Source: Anagrus nilaparvatae
Taxonomy: Eukaryota > Arthropoda > Insecta > Hymenoptera > Mymaridae
Assembly (NCBI GenBank): GCA_022575985.1
Contig: JAKSXM010000137.1
Location: 19,052,001-19,116,000 of the forward strand
Direction: 5' to 3'
DNA length: 64,000 nt
Position 1 is the stretch's first letter. Each line of letters begins with the position of its first letter. The position numbers were made by a program, and so were the translations under genes. Positions 10,147 through 20,967 of this stretch are shown here, in pieces. The notes beneath the pieces were generated by a model. The model ran no database searches, was not told the DNA's origin, and saw only the letters and a program-made list of their open reading frames with translations.

Positions 10147-11575
10147 CATTTAATATTTTTAGGCTGTTTATTATTGTTTATAATTTCATTAAGCTGCATA
10201 CATAAATAAACATAGCAACGAGCAAAATAATCCAAGGAAGTCAAAAACAGGCAAGATTTCCATCACTCTTTCTTGTGTGTTATAATTTATATCAAAATAA
10301 AAATAATAATTGTGATCGGATACAAAAAATTACTATAAACTAAATTTCTAAAACTTGTACTCTCATTAAAATAAATTAGATATGTCCAATACGAAAAATA
10401 AATTTGATGTTTTATGTATTTTTTTGTAACAAAGATTTTGGAGAAAAAAATTTTCAAAAAATTAATTATCAGATTCAAGATATCGAGTAAAAACCATACT
10501 TTCAAGTATAAGTACTTCCATGGAAATGAATGAGGTATTACATCCAAATTAAAAAAAAAAAAAAGTATTTTGAGATTTTTTTAATAAAAAAATTTTTGGA
10601 GAAAAAAAATTAGGTCTTAATTCGATAATGGTTTTGAAATATCACTGGTTACAATATTTTCAGATACTAGTACTTTCATAGAATTAAATGAGGTATTACA
10701 CCAAAAAAAAAAAAAAAATATTGCAGTTTTTTTTATTTTTCTTTTTTTTTAATCTTGAGAAAAAAATTTTGAAAAAACTAAGTATCAGATCCAAAAAATG
10801 ACTATAAACGAAGTTCTTAAAACTAGTACTTCCATGGAAATAAATTAGGTACTTCGTCCAAAAAGAAAAAAAAAATGGTATTTTTGTATTTTTTTGTGAA
10901 AAAAATTTTAGAAAAAAAATTTTCAGAAAATTAAGTATCCGATTCAAAATATCATGTGAAAACCATACTTTCAAATATAAGTACTTTCGTGTAAATAAAT
11001 GAGGTGTTACATCCAAATTAAAAAAAAAAAAAAGTACCTCGAGCTTTTTTGGTGAAAAAATTTTTGAAAAAAAAATTAAGTCTTAAGGATGTTGCTCACC
11101 TTTTTTGTTTGCGTATAGATTTTAATAAAAGTTGGAATATAACAAGAAATCATATTAAAAAATACATATTTAAAATTAGAAGATCCTAGGGTGACTCCTT
11201 CATTATTAAATAATTAAAAATAATTTTGCTTCTCCGAGCATCTTATACACGTGATTCTTATGGGACGACATTTTACAATAAAAAATTAAAGTATTTTTTG
11301 CGTACAGTTTTTGATAAAAAAATTATAACATATAAAAAACATATCGTAGAATATAATTATTCAATTTATTTTAGACTAGGGTGGTTTGTTTATAACGAAA
11401 ATTTTATTTATTTAACAATGCTACCGTATAGTTGTGCGCGCGCAAGGTTCTCGCTTCTATAGTAATATGATAGAAAGAGAGAGTAATAGTTTCTTATTTC
11501 TATTATCCCCAGCTTGGTATAGTTATCATCCTTAATTCCATAATGTTTGTGAAATATCACCGATTACATACATAC
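10147..11575. repeat. Tandem repeat, ~469-bp period with ~160-bp subrepeats
   Basis: Successive AT-rich units share the phrases ACTTTCA..TATAAGTACTT, ATGAGGTATTACATCCAAA and GTCTTAATTC-ATAATG. GTCTTAATTC falls near 10614 and again near 11080, giving a period of about 469 bp. Within each unit, shorter blocks ending in a phrase like GGAAATAAATTAGGTACTTC recur about every 160 bp. The two long minus-strand open frames here (10287-10547 and 10696-11016) are similar to each other only because they are copies of the same non-coding unit. The second unit is split by the TTAA element at 11087-11532. Similar blocks recur at 27655-28030 and, inverted, at 28518-28745. Confidence 0.75.
11083..11536. mobile_element. 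TTAA-flanked non-autonomous element (piggyBac-like MITE)
   Basis: A 446-bp insertion (11087-11532) is bounded by TTAA on both sides (11083-11086 and 11533-11536). Its ends are a short imperfect inverted repeat (GGATGTTGCTC versus GGATGATAACT). The sister repeat unit at about 10605-10650 has one uninterrupted TTAA at the same place, so the empty site is present in the window. No transposase is encoded. Assignment to piggyBac rests only on the TTAA duplication. Confidence 0.75.
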
Positions 11576-12556
11576 GTATGTACGTACACACACACACACA
11601 CGCACACATACAGACTTTTTTTAAAAACCGGTTTTTTAGCTTCCTGGGGTCCCAAAACGTGCTTATATGCCAAAAAATAGAAAATCAAATTTTGACCTAA
11701 CACAATGGTTCCTCTTTGAGGAACCCAAAAAAAAACATGAATACGACTGTATAGGTATATAGTTGTAATTTAAGTAAATACATTATTTTAACTATAATAT
11801 ATAGTTTATATAGAAGTTTAAAATAAGAAAAAAACGTATGTATTATACCTATATTTTTTCACAAAAAGTTTCAGATATTGTATACCTATAGGTATTTATT
11901 AATTGCTTTATTTCCTATATTAGCAGCATTTTTTACGGAAAAGTTTGAAAATATTATTGATGTTTTTCATGTAAGATTTTTATTTTATTTATAAGAAACC
12001 ATTAAATAGAAATTAAAATACATACAATTTTATTAGGGACCTTTGACTGAAAACAAAAAAGCCGAATTAATTAAAGCGAATACGCCTATAATATTGTTAA
12101 GGACTTAAGAAGGTTGGACAATTTTTTTTATCGCATTCTAAATTATCGACGCTACATACATAATGTGACATCATATATGTATTAGTATAATTTCAGGTTA
12201 TTTACATAGTTTTTATTTATTTATTTAAAATTAAAGTCTATAAGGTGGGGAAAATAAATTGAAAATTTAATCTTTGATCATTTATTTATCATTTTGTGCT
12301 AATTTTAATCTCCTGTGTCATCATTTTCATATTTTTTCAAAGCTCCAAAGTATTGCTTCCATAAGATCAATGTTAAAACTCCGATTTTATTTTCTTAATT
12401 AAAAAAAAGTTAATGCTATAAGAGTGGTAAAATAAAGTTTATTTCAGTTTTAAAATGTTTAAATTTTAATATGTTTCCTATTTCATTAAGTTCTGTCATC
12501 ATTTTCTACAACCCTCTTAATACCTTAAGAGGTAATTAGGTACTTTTTTTTTATTT
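11576..12556. other. AT-rich intergenic sequence with a CA microsatellite and dispersed-repeat phrase
   Basis: A short CA/CG tract (about 11583-11606) leads into a block containing CTTCCTGGGGTCCCAAAACG and GGTTCCTCTTTGAGGAACCC (the second is a small hairpin, GGTTCCTC/GAGGAACC), ending near 11730. This looks like the end of an interspersed repeat. From 11730 to 12556 I see no gene. Confidence 0.4.
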
Positions 12557-12990
12557 ATTGTCAGAGTTTGTCATAAAAGCGAATTTCCAGATGGAGCATT
12601 GATTGAAAAAGATGGCTTAGCTAAAAACTGTTCGATATACATAAATAAGATTTTGCGCTTTAAAAATCTTGAAATTTTAAATGCCATTTTGATTTCATTA
12701 GTCAGCTTTTATTATGTTTTCAATATGAAATATGATGACCAGGTCTCTAAAACAATGACGTTTATGCAATAAGGTAATTCAAATAATTTTTATCTAAGAT
12801 TGATAATATCGTTAAAATATTTATTAATTTTAAATTTAGGTTCTTTTTAGAAATTCCATGCCCAAAGCGCCCATCCAATAAAAAATTAAAGCCAGGAAAA
12901 CCAAAAGAAGACAAAGTAGATTCTTTGTACAAGCAGGTTAAGATAATTAGTAAAACGCGAAGTGCAATGTATGAAGATATTGATAGTTAA
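12557..12990 (+). pseudogene. Small coding remnant in two blocks, family not recognised
   Basis: Two plus-strand open blocks read like protein: about 12557-12769 (contains KSEFPDGALIEKDGLAKNC and FYYVFNMKYDDQVSKTM), ended by TAA at 12770-12772, and 12841-12987 (contains EIPCPKRPSNKKLKPG and KTRSAMYEDIDS), ended by TAA at 12988. A donor-like GGTAATT follows the first block and an acceptor-like TTTAG precedes the second, but the two phases do not agree and the first block already ends in a stop. There is no plausible upstream start. The general look (hydrophobic YYVFN.. segment, basic tail) resembles the C-terminal ends of uncharacterised insect proteins that are often transposon-associated, but I cannot name it. 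Decayed copy is the best reading. Confidence 0.4.
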
Positions 12991-13210
12991 GAGAATACTT
13001 CTGATTAGTTTAATAATATATTTTAAAAATATTTCTAAAATAAAAAGAAAAATTATTAATTTAATTTTAAAATTATAATTTAAAATAAATTATTTAAAAA
13101 AATTTTTGTCAGTTCATTTTTTTTCTATTTTATCATAAAAATATTTAATTATTTTTTTTTTTTTTTTTTTTTTTATTTAAGCTTTTAGAACTTACATTAT
13201 ATAGAAGTTA

Positions 13211-13473
13211 TTAACTCTTTCCTGAGGAATCTCCCTAAATCGTTCTCTGTGTGACTTACGTTAGTATGCGTGTATGGAGTAGTACTACAGCTATGTAGTA
13301 ACGTTTAAAATTATTTTTATTCATTAAATATAAAAATATTAGTTATTTACAAATGATTTATCAAGTATTTTGTTTTAAATAAATTAATATATTAAATAAA
13401 TAAAGTAAATTAAACTGCGTAAAGCGCGTATCACGTGACTTGTGGTGGGGGCAATTCCTCAGGAAAGAGTTAA
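13211..13473. mobile_element. 263-bp MITE with TTAA ends nested in the LINE 3' UTR
   Basis: Perfect 20-bp inverted termini (TTAACTCTTTCCTGAGGAAT at 13211-13230 and its complement at 13454-13473) include TTAA at each edge. This fits a piggyBac-type non-autonomous element whose terminal repeat proper is CTCTTTCCTGAGGAAT. It lies between the LINE poly(A) tail and the LINE coding region, so it inserted after the LINE. Confidence 0.8.
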
Positions 13474-13582
13474 GCTAACAGATTAAATTATAAAAGTATT
13501 TGAACAGAATATAGTAAATTTACATTTTTTGGAAATAATAGAATAATACATTAATTTTCATTAGATTTTAATATTTCACCTT

Positions 13583-15640
13583 TTAAATATCTATGTTATT
13601 TTCTTCTAGAAAATCATTGATATACTTGATTGCAGTTGAGTTTGGGTTTTTTAAAAGGTTGTCTATATCTAAGGGGAGGAACAGTTTAAGTTTTTTGAGG
13701 TTTCTAATTAACTGGTTTCGGTTTTCATTGTATTGAGGACATTGCCAAACTATATGATTAAGATCTTGTAGTGAGTTGAACTCACAATCACAATAAGGAG
13801 TATTAACTACATTGATTTTGTAAAGTGAATAGTTAAGACTATAATGCCCTGACCTTGCGCGATTTATAGAGACTATTGCTCTTCTAGAGAGTTTTGATTT
13901 ATGGAACCAGGGCTTGGGAGAACAATTAAAGAAGTATCTGAAGTACCTTATGCCTGTTTTTTGGCCTTCTTGGACAACGTATTGATTATTTTCTTCTTTA
14001 TATTGCTGTTTAAATAAAGATACGAAATCGGTATATGGTATTAAAGTGTTGGTGGGAGGAAGGGTTGATGCAATCTTAGCTAGTTCGTCAGCTTTATCGT
14101 TACCAGAAATGTTGCTGTGTCCAGGAATCCATAAGATTTTTAAAGTTTGGCTGCTATTATTCTGGAATTGATTAATTTTTCTAATTATTTCGTTGACATA
14201 ATAATGGCTAGATGAAGATTTGATGGAGGGATTTCTTATGCTTAAGCAACAACTTAGTGAGTCAGTAAATATATTAATATTATGTGTGGAGTTTTTAAGA
14301 GCAATATCTAGAGCCATAGATATGGCGACACTTTCGGCAGTAAAAATGGTTGCTGCTTGGTTGAGACTGGTGGAACTCGAAATATCAAGTGTCGGGCAAA
14401 AGCACGAGCATCCAACGGATTGAGCAAGAGGTTTTTTACTTCCGTCAGTGTATATATTTATACAGTCACTTTTGGATATATATTTGTCAAAGAGTTTACT
14501 AGGGTTATCTGATTGCTGTATTTTTTCACCAAAGTCAGTAATGATGATCTTTTCCATGTTGTTATTAATATCATATGCGTAATTTTCATTATAGTTGCCT
14601 CTTATTATATACTTTTCATAGCACTTAACTTTCCTTATGGATTCCCAAAGAATATTTTCAGTTTTTCTGTGATCACTAATTGCATAAGGGTAAATTGCAT
14701 TAATCTTTTCAGCTATTTGGGTGTCTTTCCAGACTAGCGATTTCAGGAAGAATTTATCACAAAAAAATTTAACTCTATATTCTATTTTGCATAGCTTTGA
14801 TTCAGCAAGAAGAATATTAGTAGGGGTACTCATGCGATAACCCATTGAATGCCTGATGGCCATATTTTGGATTCTTTCAAGTTTTAGCCTAGAATCCTTT
14901 CTTGAGGGGTAGTAAATAAATGCTGAATAATCAATAATAGGTCTAACGTAACTTTTATAAAGGGTGAGTAGTGTGGATGGATGAGCACCCCACCAAGTGC
15001 CTCGCAAATACTTTATGATGTTCAATGCTCTGCTACATTTCTGTTGGACGTGGGAGATGTGCTTATTGAAGTTAAATTGATAGTCGAAGTAAATTCCTAG
15101 AAAGCGCGCATTCGTCGAAGATTTTATCAATGAGTTTTGGATTGTTATTGAAGTTTGGCCTGGAGGGATGTTCTTCTTATTAAAATGTATAAGTTCGGTT
15201 TTATGGGGTGCAAGTTCTAACCCTAATTTAGAGAGGTTAGTACTTAGTTTCTCTATTGCTTCGGATAGTACTAAAGTAGATAGTTCGGGATCGGAGGTAG
15301 TTGTGTATAGGACAATATCATCAGCGAATTGAAGAGCAGATACTTGAGAAGGGAGATCTTGCAAGATGTTAGCTGCGTAAAAAATATAGGATATGGCACT
15401 TGAAGATCCTCCTTGAAGAACTCCTTTGTAGACTTTTCGAGGTACTTTTCCAGAATATTTAGAAAATATATTTCTTTCATATGTTAAAAATTTAAAAAAT
15501 TGAATGAGTTTTTTTGGGCAACCAGCATTGGCAAGTTTGCCAAGGAGAATGTCATTATTCACATTTGGAAATGCACCTTGTACATCCAGAAAGGCAGCTA
15601 TTACATCTTTCTTTTGAAAAAAGGCGTTTTGTATATCAGT
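13583..15640 (-). pseudogene. LINE ORF2 fragment: RT plus RNase H, open but missing its N-terminus
   Basis: The frame is open from about 15640 to the stop at 13583, with the first ATG at 15562 giving 659 residues. That ATG is internal to the RT, since the conserved AFLDVQGAFPNV segment lies upstream of it in the same frame. Counting from that Met, the RT catalytic FADD is at residues 79-82, followed by the thumb region (LGIYFDYQFNFNKHI). RNase H follows, with acidic residues visible in YTDGSK (D372), TAES (E410), FTDS (D434) and GHSNISGNDKADELA (H482, D489). The C-terminus carries a Cys/His cluster (CDCEFNSLQDLNHIVWQC). All RNase H active-site residues remain and there is no internal stop, which suggests a fairly recent insertion. 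The endonuclease and the RT N-terminus are absent. Confidence 0.85.
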
Positions 15641-15793
15641 AAATATATAAATAAAAGCGTTATTGTAATATATATGTTAAAATATTTTTCAAATAATTTA
15701 TGTAAATAATTCATTTTTTTTTGCAAAAAAAAATATTTATTATAAATAAAGAATATAAGGTTATATTATTAAAAATTCTTCGTTTTATTATTC

Positions 15794-16045
15794 TACACAC
15801 CAAACCTAAAAGAGTTTTTTGTTACGCAGAAAATATTGAATGTTTATTTAATTCTTTAGAGAGGAATTATTTTGAGGTTAATTCTTTTAAAAAAATTTAT
15901 TTTTGTTTTTATTCTGTTCAAAAAGAATTATAACAAAAATTAATTTTTTTAAAAGAATTAACCTCAAAATAATTCCTCTCTAAAGAATTAAATAAACATT
16001 CAATATTTTCTGCGTAACAAAAAACTCTTTTAGGTTTGGTGTGTA
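15794..16045. mobile_element. 252-bp fold-back MITE with ~114-bp arms
   Basis: Arms 15794-15907 and 15932-16045 are near-perfect inverse complements (one mismatch noticed), with a ~24-bp loop. The outer ends read TACACACCAAACC and GGTTTGGTGTGTA, consistent with TA target duplication and Tc1/mariner-type ends. RNA or single-stranded DNA from this stretch would form one long hairpin. Confidence 0.85.
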
Positions 16046-16236
16046 CATAGGATAACCTTTATAATTAGTCATTCCTCAGCTTTGGAGCCAAACGAAGTTA
16101 TATACGAGCCAAACGAAATAATACATGAAAAATCACTAATTATATTATCTATTATAAAATTAATGCACTTTTTATAGATGCAGAGATAATTTTTTTACTC
16201 TGTATTATAATTACTACATTTTTATTTTTTATTTTA

Positions 16237-16343
16237 GCTTTTGGTTGAATTTTCAACCAATTGGATGAAAATTTCAACCAATTAGTTGAAATTGCAACCA
16301 AAAATAGTAAAATTCAACCAATTGGTTGAATTTTCAACCAAAG
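16237..16343. mobile_element. ~107-bp palindromic element built from TTGGTTGAA units
   Basis: The motif TTGGTTGAA and its complement TTCAACCAA recur several times in alternating orientation. The two ends (AGCTTTTGGTTGAATTTT and its near-complement ending at 16343) form imperfect inverted repeats. It lies about 560 bp upstream of the first EcKinase-like gene. Confidence 0.6.
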
Positions 16344-16903
16344 CAGCTCTACCGTGTAGAATGTGATAAAGAAATTTTTTAAATTATTTACATAATAAAA
16401 AAAAATGATAAAATAAATTTAATTCATAAAAAGCTTAACAACAAACGATTTAGCAAAATACAATTCAATAAGAAAAAACATAAAATATTTATTTATTATT
16501 TAATTAATGTGACGTTTCTGGTTCTTACACCTCCCTCCAATAATTCATATTTTATTTTAGAATTACACGAGCAGTTATCTTACACTTATTATTTTGAAAA
16601 AACCAAAAAAATATTAAAATAAATTTTTACTGATGAATTATGCACACTCATCATTAGAATTTTTTCCCCCTCTTGAAACATGATTTTTTTTTTGTTATTT
16701 CGTTCGTACATGCCAGTTTTATAGCTTTATAGTTCAGTAAGTAAACAGGCCTGTGAGTGAATGAAGAGTTGCGTTTTGTCTATATGATGCGTGACATAAT
16801 TTATTATATTTACATGATATGAAAGTATTTTAAAACTGCGTATTACTATTTTACTTTATGAATATAACTGGTTTATTTAAGTGAATAATAAAAAACATTA
16901 AAA
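16344..16903. other. Upstream region of EcKinase-like gene 1
   Basis: AT-rich sequence without any open frame of note. No clear core promoter element stands out from the base composition. Confidence 0.3.
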
Positions 16904-18680
16904 ATGACAGAAAGTATGTTCGCTAATGTTATTGAAGTTGTTTTTCGTAAACCAGAAACAGTATTAAAAAATGTGTACGGTGATGATTTAGAAATAATAA
17001 AATTTGACACAACGAATTTAGTTGGTACTGGAGAAAATTATGGAAGCACAATAATGAAAGTTGATGTTGTTATCAAGCATAAAAATAAGGAAGAAAAATT
17101 AAATTTGGTAGCAAAATTATTTCCACCAACAGAGTTTCAAAGGAAAATATTTGACAGTACATTTACATTTAAAAAGGAGATATTTTTTTACAATGAATTG
17201 ACAACAGCCTACAAAGAATTGTTGAATAAATTTAAATTAGACCACATTGATTATGATGTAATACCGAAATTTTTTGGCTCGAGGTTATCGTTGAATCCAA
17301 ATTCTGATCAAGTTGACGAAGATGCTGTCATATTGATGGACAATTTAAAAAATCAGGGCTATTATATGGTCAGCAGGTTTGATGGTAGGTCTATAATTCA
17401 ATATTATGCCTACAAAATTAAAATTTTCCCGGGAAAAAAAATTATGTATTATAATATCTTACGTAAATAATTCTTAGTGAACGGTGAAAGGAAAGGCAAA
17501 AGTCTAGGATTCTGAAAAAAATCGTTTGACTGGGTTTTGTAGGTGAAAATATGATATGAAACCAATTTTTAAGGTTCTTGGTAGATTTAAAAGTTTCGAT
17601 AAAATAGCAGCTTTTTTTTTACTCTAAATTAAACTAAAACAGTATATTTTCAACCAAATGAGGGCATGAAAATAAAGCATACTTCAGTGGACTAGATTTT
17701 ACTTAAAAATTTGAATCCAAAAAACATCTGCCATTTAGAAAACTTTGAATCTAGAAGTTTCAAAAATGACATACAGCATATTTTTACATTTTAAACCGAG
17801 TATAATTTTTTTTTAATCCAAAAATTTTGCCTTTTCTTTAGATCAGTTTCCCTAAAAATTACTAAAATTAAATTCCAACAGATCTTGTGATTACTATTTA
17901 ATATATACTACTTAATAACTAAAAAAAAATATTTTTACAGGTCTAGACTTAGCTCAAATAAAACTTGCAATTAAATCACTTGTAAAGTTTCATGGAATAG
18001 GATTGGCAATAAAAAAATATAATCCAAATTTTGTTGATAAATTAAAACAATATTCAAAAACATTACCAAGTAATGATGCTGATGGTTATTTTGACGAATT
18101 AAAAAAAGTAATTGTAAATAGATTTGAACAATTAGATGATTTTAAAAAATACTGCAAAATAATTGAAAATATTCTAGATAATTCCTTTAAAAATAAATTT
18201 TGGAAAAATGACGAATTTGATAAACCATTTACTTGTATTATTCATGCTGATTTATGGTCAAATAATATGCTATTTCACGATAAAACTGAAAGTAAAAGTC
18301 CAGATGATGTCAAATTTGTTGATTTCCAAACTTATTATAACGAAAATCCTTTAAAGGATTTGATTTTTTTAATAACTAGCAGTGTAAACGAAAGCATATT
18401 CATAAATCATTTTGATGAACTTTTGGAGTTTTATAGAATAGAACTTAACTCGTTATTAAATTTGTTAGAATGCAATGATTTGATTTTATCAGATACTGAA
18501 TATTCTAAAATGTTAAAAACTGTAGCATGTCAAGAATTTAGTCATACTACTTTCATGTTAAGAGTTATAACTTTAAAAGAAGGTGAAAAAATGGATGATT
18601 TCAATTTAAATGATAATTATGTTAAAAGACTTACCACGCTTTTAACGATTTATGATAAGCAAAATTGGTTAAATGATTAA
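16904..18680 (+). CDS. EcKinase-like protein 1 (ecdysteroid kinase-like / CHK family)
   Basis: Two exons, 16904-17384 and 17941-18680, join in phase 1 (G|GT at the FDG|LDL junction) to give 406 residues, the usual length for this family. The fold is that of aminoglycoside/choline-type kinases. Visible motifs are the glycine loop GENYGST (43-49), a lysine in LNLVAKLF, the catalytic loop HADLWSNN (262-269) and the metal-binding DFQ (288-290). Family knowledge: some members phosphorylate ecdysteroids at a hydroxyl, and others are proposed to phosphorylate xenobiotics; the substrate here cannot be read from sequence. Most relatives have HGDLW where this one has HADLW. The protein has no signal peptide and should be cytosolic. 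It is the first of a tandem series; its exon 1 is nearly identical to parts of genes 2 and 3. Confidence 0.92.
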
Positions 18681-19440
18681 TTTTTTTTTGTTAATTTTTA
18701 AAGTATATTAATAAATTGTAATAACACAGGAACATGAAGAATTTCTAGAAAGAATAGGAAAATTCTACTAAAGTGAAAAGATTTTTACAATATTAAAAAA
18801 AATTTTTTCAAATAGAGGAAGGAAATAAAACTTTGATAAAAATTAGAATAAAAAAATAAAAAAGTTTATCAACAGGTTAAATAATTTAAAAAAAACCAAG
18901 ATTTTTGGATGCATGAAAAAATAGTATATTACAAACCACAGCCAAAAAATTAATAACGGACCCAATGCAAATTGGACAATCTGCAACTTAATAGGCATTT
19001 TCGTGTTTTTGATAAAGGTTATTGAATTTATGACCTTTTTCGCCAGAGAATAGAAAACACGACTTTTTGCAGATCTTGCAAAGGCATGAAAATATAAAAG
19101 AGTATTTTATTATTTTGTATCTAAAAAAAAAAATTAATAAATTATTTTTATATCAAATAAAATATTAGATTGTATCTAAAAGATCCTAATTCCTCACACA
19201 TCATTTTAATAATTTTTTGGAAGTAAACAAATATAAGTATCTTCCCTTGTAGATAGGTGGCTAAAAAATTTATGTTTTCAGTAAAATTTCATGCTTTTTC
19301 AGAATCTGACATTGTTTTCACCTACACCCTTAATAAAACCCAAAAACGAGGATGAGAGGGGTAGGTCAGGCAATATTAGGAAATGTTTGGAAAAATAAAT
19401 GAAAATAGTATCAAGTTTTATTGAAAAATGTTTGAACGTA
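18681..19440. other. Intergenic, no gene seen
   Basis: AT-rich sequence downstream of EcKinase-like gene 1. An AATAAA lies close after the stop (about 18710) but the composition makes that weak evidence. No coding signal is seen. Confidence 0.3.
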
Positions 19441-20230
19441 TTATTTTTATGTAAATTTAAGTAAATTTTGTATACATTGAGGTCTTATTAATTTTGGTCC
19501 TATTTTCAACCCTTGAAAGGTGTTTAGGGGTAGTTTAAAAAAAAAATTAAAATAAAACTTATTTGTTATTATTAAAATTATATTTTTAAGGAAAATAGGG
19601 TGCTAATTTAGAATTCAACATTAGTTTTGTTCAAAAATGTTACCGTATCCTCTAAAATAGGGGTTAATAGGGTGAATAAGCTGTATTAGGGTTGTGCTTT
19701 ATATGGTAGCTTTGTTAAAGCCTAAAAGTTAAGAAAAAAAAATATAGTTGCTTTTGGTCGTTAAGAATAATTTTTAATATTTTTTCTAACTGACCTTGAA
19801 GGGTTGTATTTTTCATCCCCTGAATAGTATATAGGGGTAGTTTAAAAAAAAATGTAAATAAAACTTTTTCATAATTAAAAGTGTATTTTTATGTAAAATT
19901 AGCTGCTGATGCTAATTTTATCATCAGTTTTGAACAAAAATTACAGCTTCAAAAATAGGGGTGTATGGGGGTAAAATAGCCGAGTAAGGGCTAGTCTCAT
20001 AGGAAATACCTCAAACTTAAGAAATTAATAGTAATTTACCAATTCTCTTATTTGTACAAATATTAATCATATTTTTCAACTAAGCTATATGGGATAGATA
20101 TTTTTATCCCTCGAAAAATGGGTAGTTTTGCTACAAAAAAAATTATAATAATTGTTTATTGCTTTAAAAATTATATTTACATATAAAATTAAAACTACGT
20201 TCAAAATTGATGAAAAATTTAGCATCTAAC
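19440..20230. repeat. Three degenerate tandem copies of a ~300-bp repeat
   Basis: The phrase AGGGGTAGTTTAAAAAAAA occurs near 19526 and 19834, and a weaker GGGTAGTTTTGCTACAAAAA near 20119. Each is preceded by a CCC(T/C)..GAA segment and followed by a similar ATAAAACTTATTT..ATTATATTTTTA block, then AAATAGGGGT-TA-GGG. The spacing is about 295-308 bp. There is no coding content. Confidence 0.6.
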
Positions 20231-20967
20231 ATAAACGGCCTCTGGACTAACTGCGATTTAAAGCATTATTTATTTTTTTTGGCGCAAGATTTGAATACGA
20301 TTTTCCAGTGGCAAAAACGAGGAAAGCACTCATTTTTTGGCTCTACTGTAACATGAATTCACGAGCTTTTTGCCACTGAGATCAACAATAAATTATTCAA
20401 GTTTAAATTTATTATGAATATAGTAAATTAAATCTGTATTCAAAAAATGTTAATAAAATTATTTTTTATATGAAATAAATTAGTTATTCTTTAACAGACT
20501 CTAACAAACAAATTCAATAAGTCTATGGTAATATTATAATATTGTAATATAATAAAAAATTATGTACAGTTGGATAATTTTATAAAAAGTATAAAATTTA
20601 TCCAATAAAAATAATTTTAACATATAAAAATTAATAAAACGATGATTTAACAAATTTAATATCTGCGTTGCTTTATATGTAAAACTTTTATTGTTATGTT
20701 TATCTTAGTTACTCGTAAAATTTTTAATGTATTACATGTTCAAGAAAATATTTGTTTGCCCCACCTAAAATATAAAAATATCTACGAAAAAATAAACCAG
20801 TTTTATGATAAAATATTATGCACGACAAGATAATAATTCAGCACTGTAATTCATTCGAGTTGTGCATCTCTATACGCTAATTGATTTTAATAATTTTTGG
20901 TTTTATTTCATGATATATAAAAATTGTGTATTTGTTAATACATAAAGTATTATTAATAATAGAAAAT
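20230..20967. other. Intergenic region upstream of EcKinase-like gene 2
   Basis: About 20230-20370 contains a slightly GC-richer stretch (CCAGTGGCAAAAACGAGGAAAGC, mirrored by GAGCTTTTTGCCACTG), an imperfect inverted repeat that looks like a small MITE. The remainder is AT-rich with nothing recognised. Confidence 0.35.

Larger units (their letters stand above)
13149..15640 (-). mobile_element. 5'-truncated LINE with RT and RNase H (Jockey/I-like)
   Basis: The minus-strand element ends in a poly(A) tail (T run about 13149-13174). Its coding part starts abruptly near 15640 inside the RT domain, so the 5' half is missing, as is usual for LINE insertions. Presence of RNase H and the RT style suggest the Jockey/I group; the clade is not certain. 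Base composition is AT-rich like the host, unlike the R1-like element at 3746-9833. The 3' UTR contains the nested TTAA MITE at 13211-13473. No convincing target-site duplication was found. Confidence 0.85.

Noticed and set aside
10287..11016. Two similar minus-strand open frames that look like a small gene family
   Set aside because: Their similarity comes from the 469-bp non-coding tandem repeat; the translations are low-complexity F/I/K-rich with no conserved domain.
13583..15640. Endogenous retrovirus or viral polymerase origin for the RT/RNase H frame
   Set aside because: The order and style of RT and RNase H, the C-terminal Cys/His cluster, the poly(A) tail and the absence of LTRs, protease or integrase identify a LINE.
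20926..20967. Earlier in-frame ATG for EcKinase-like gene 2
   Set aside because: It would add a hydrophobic leader absent from all five sibling genes; the ATG at 20968 aligns with their starts.
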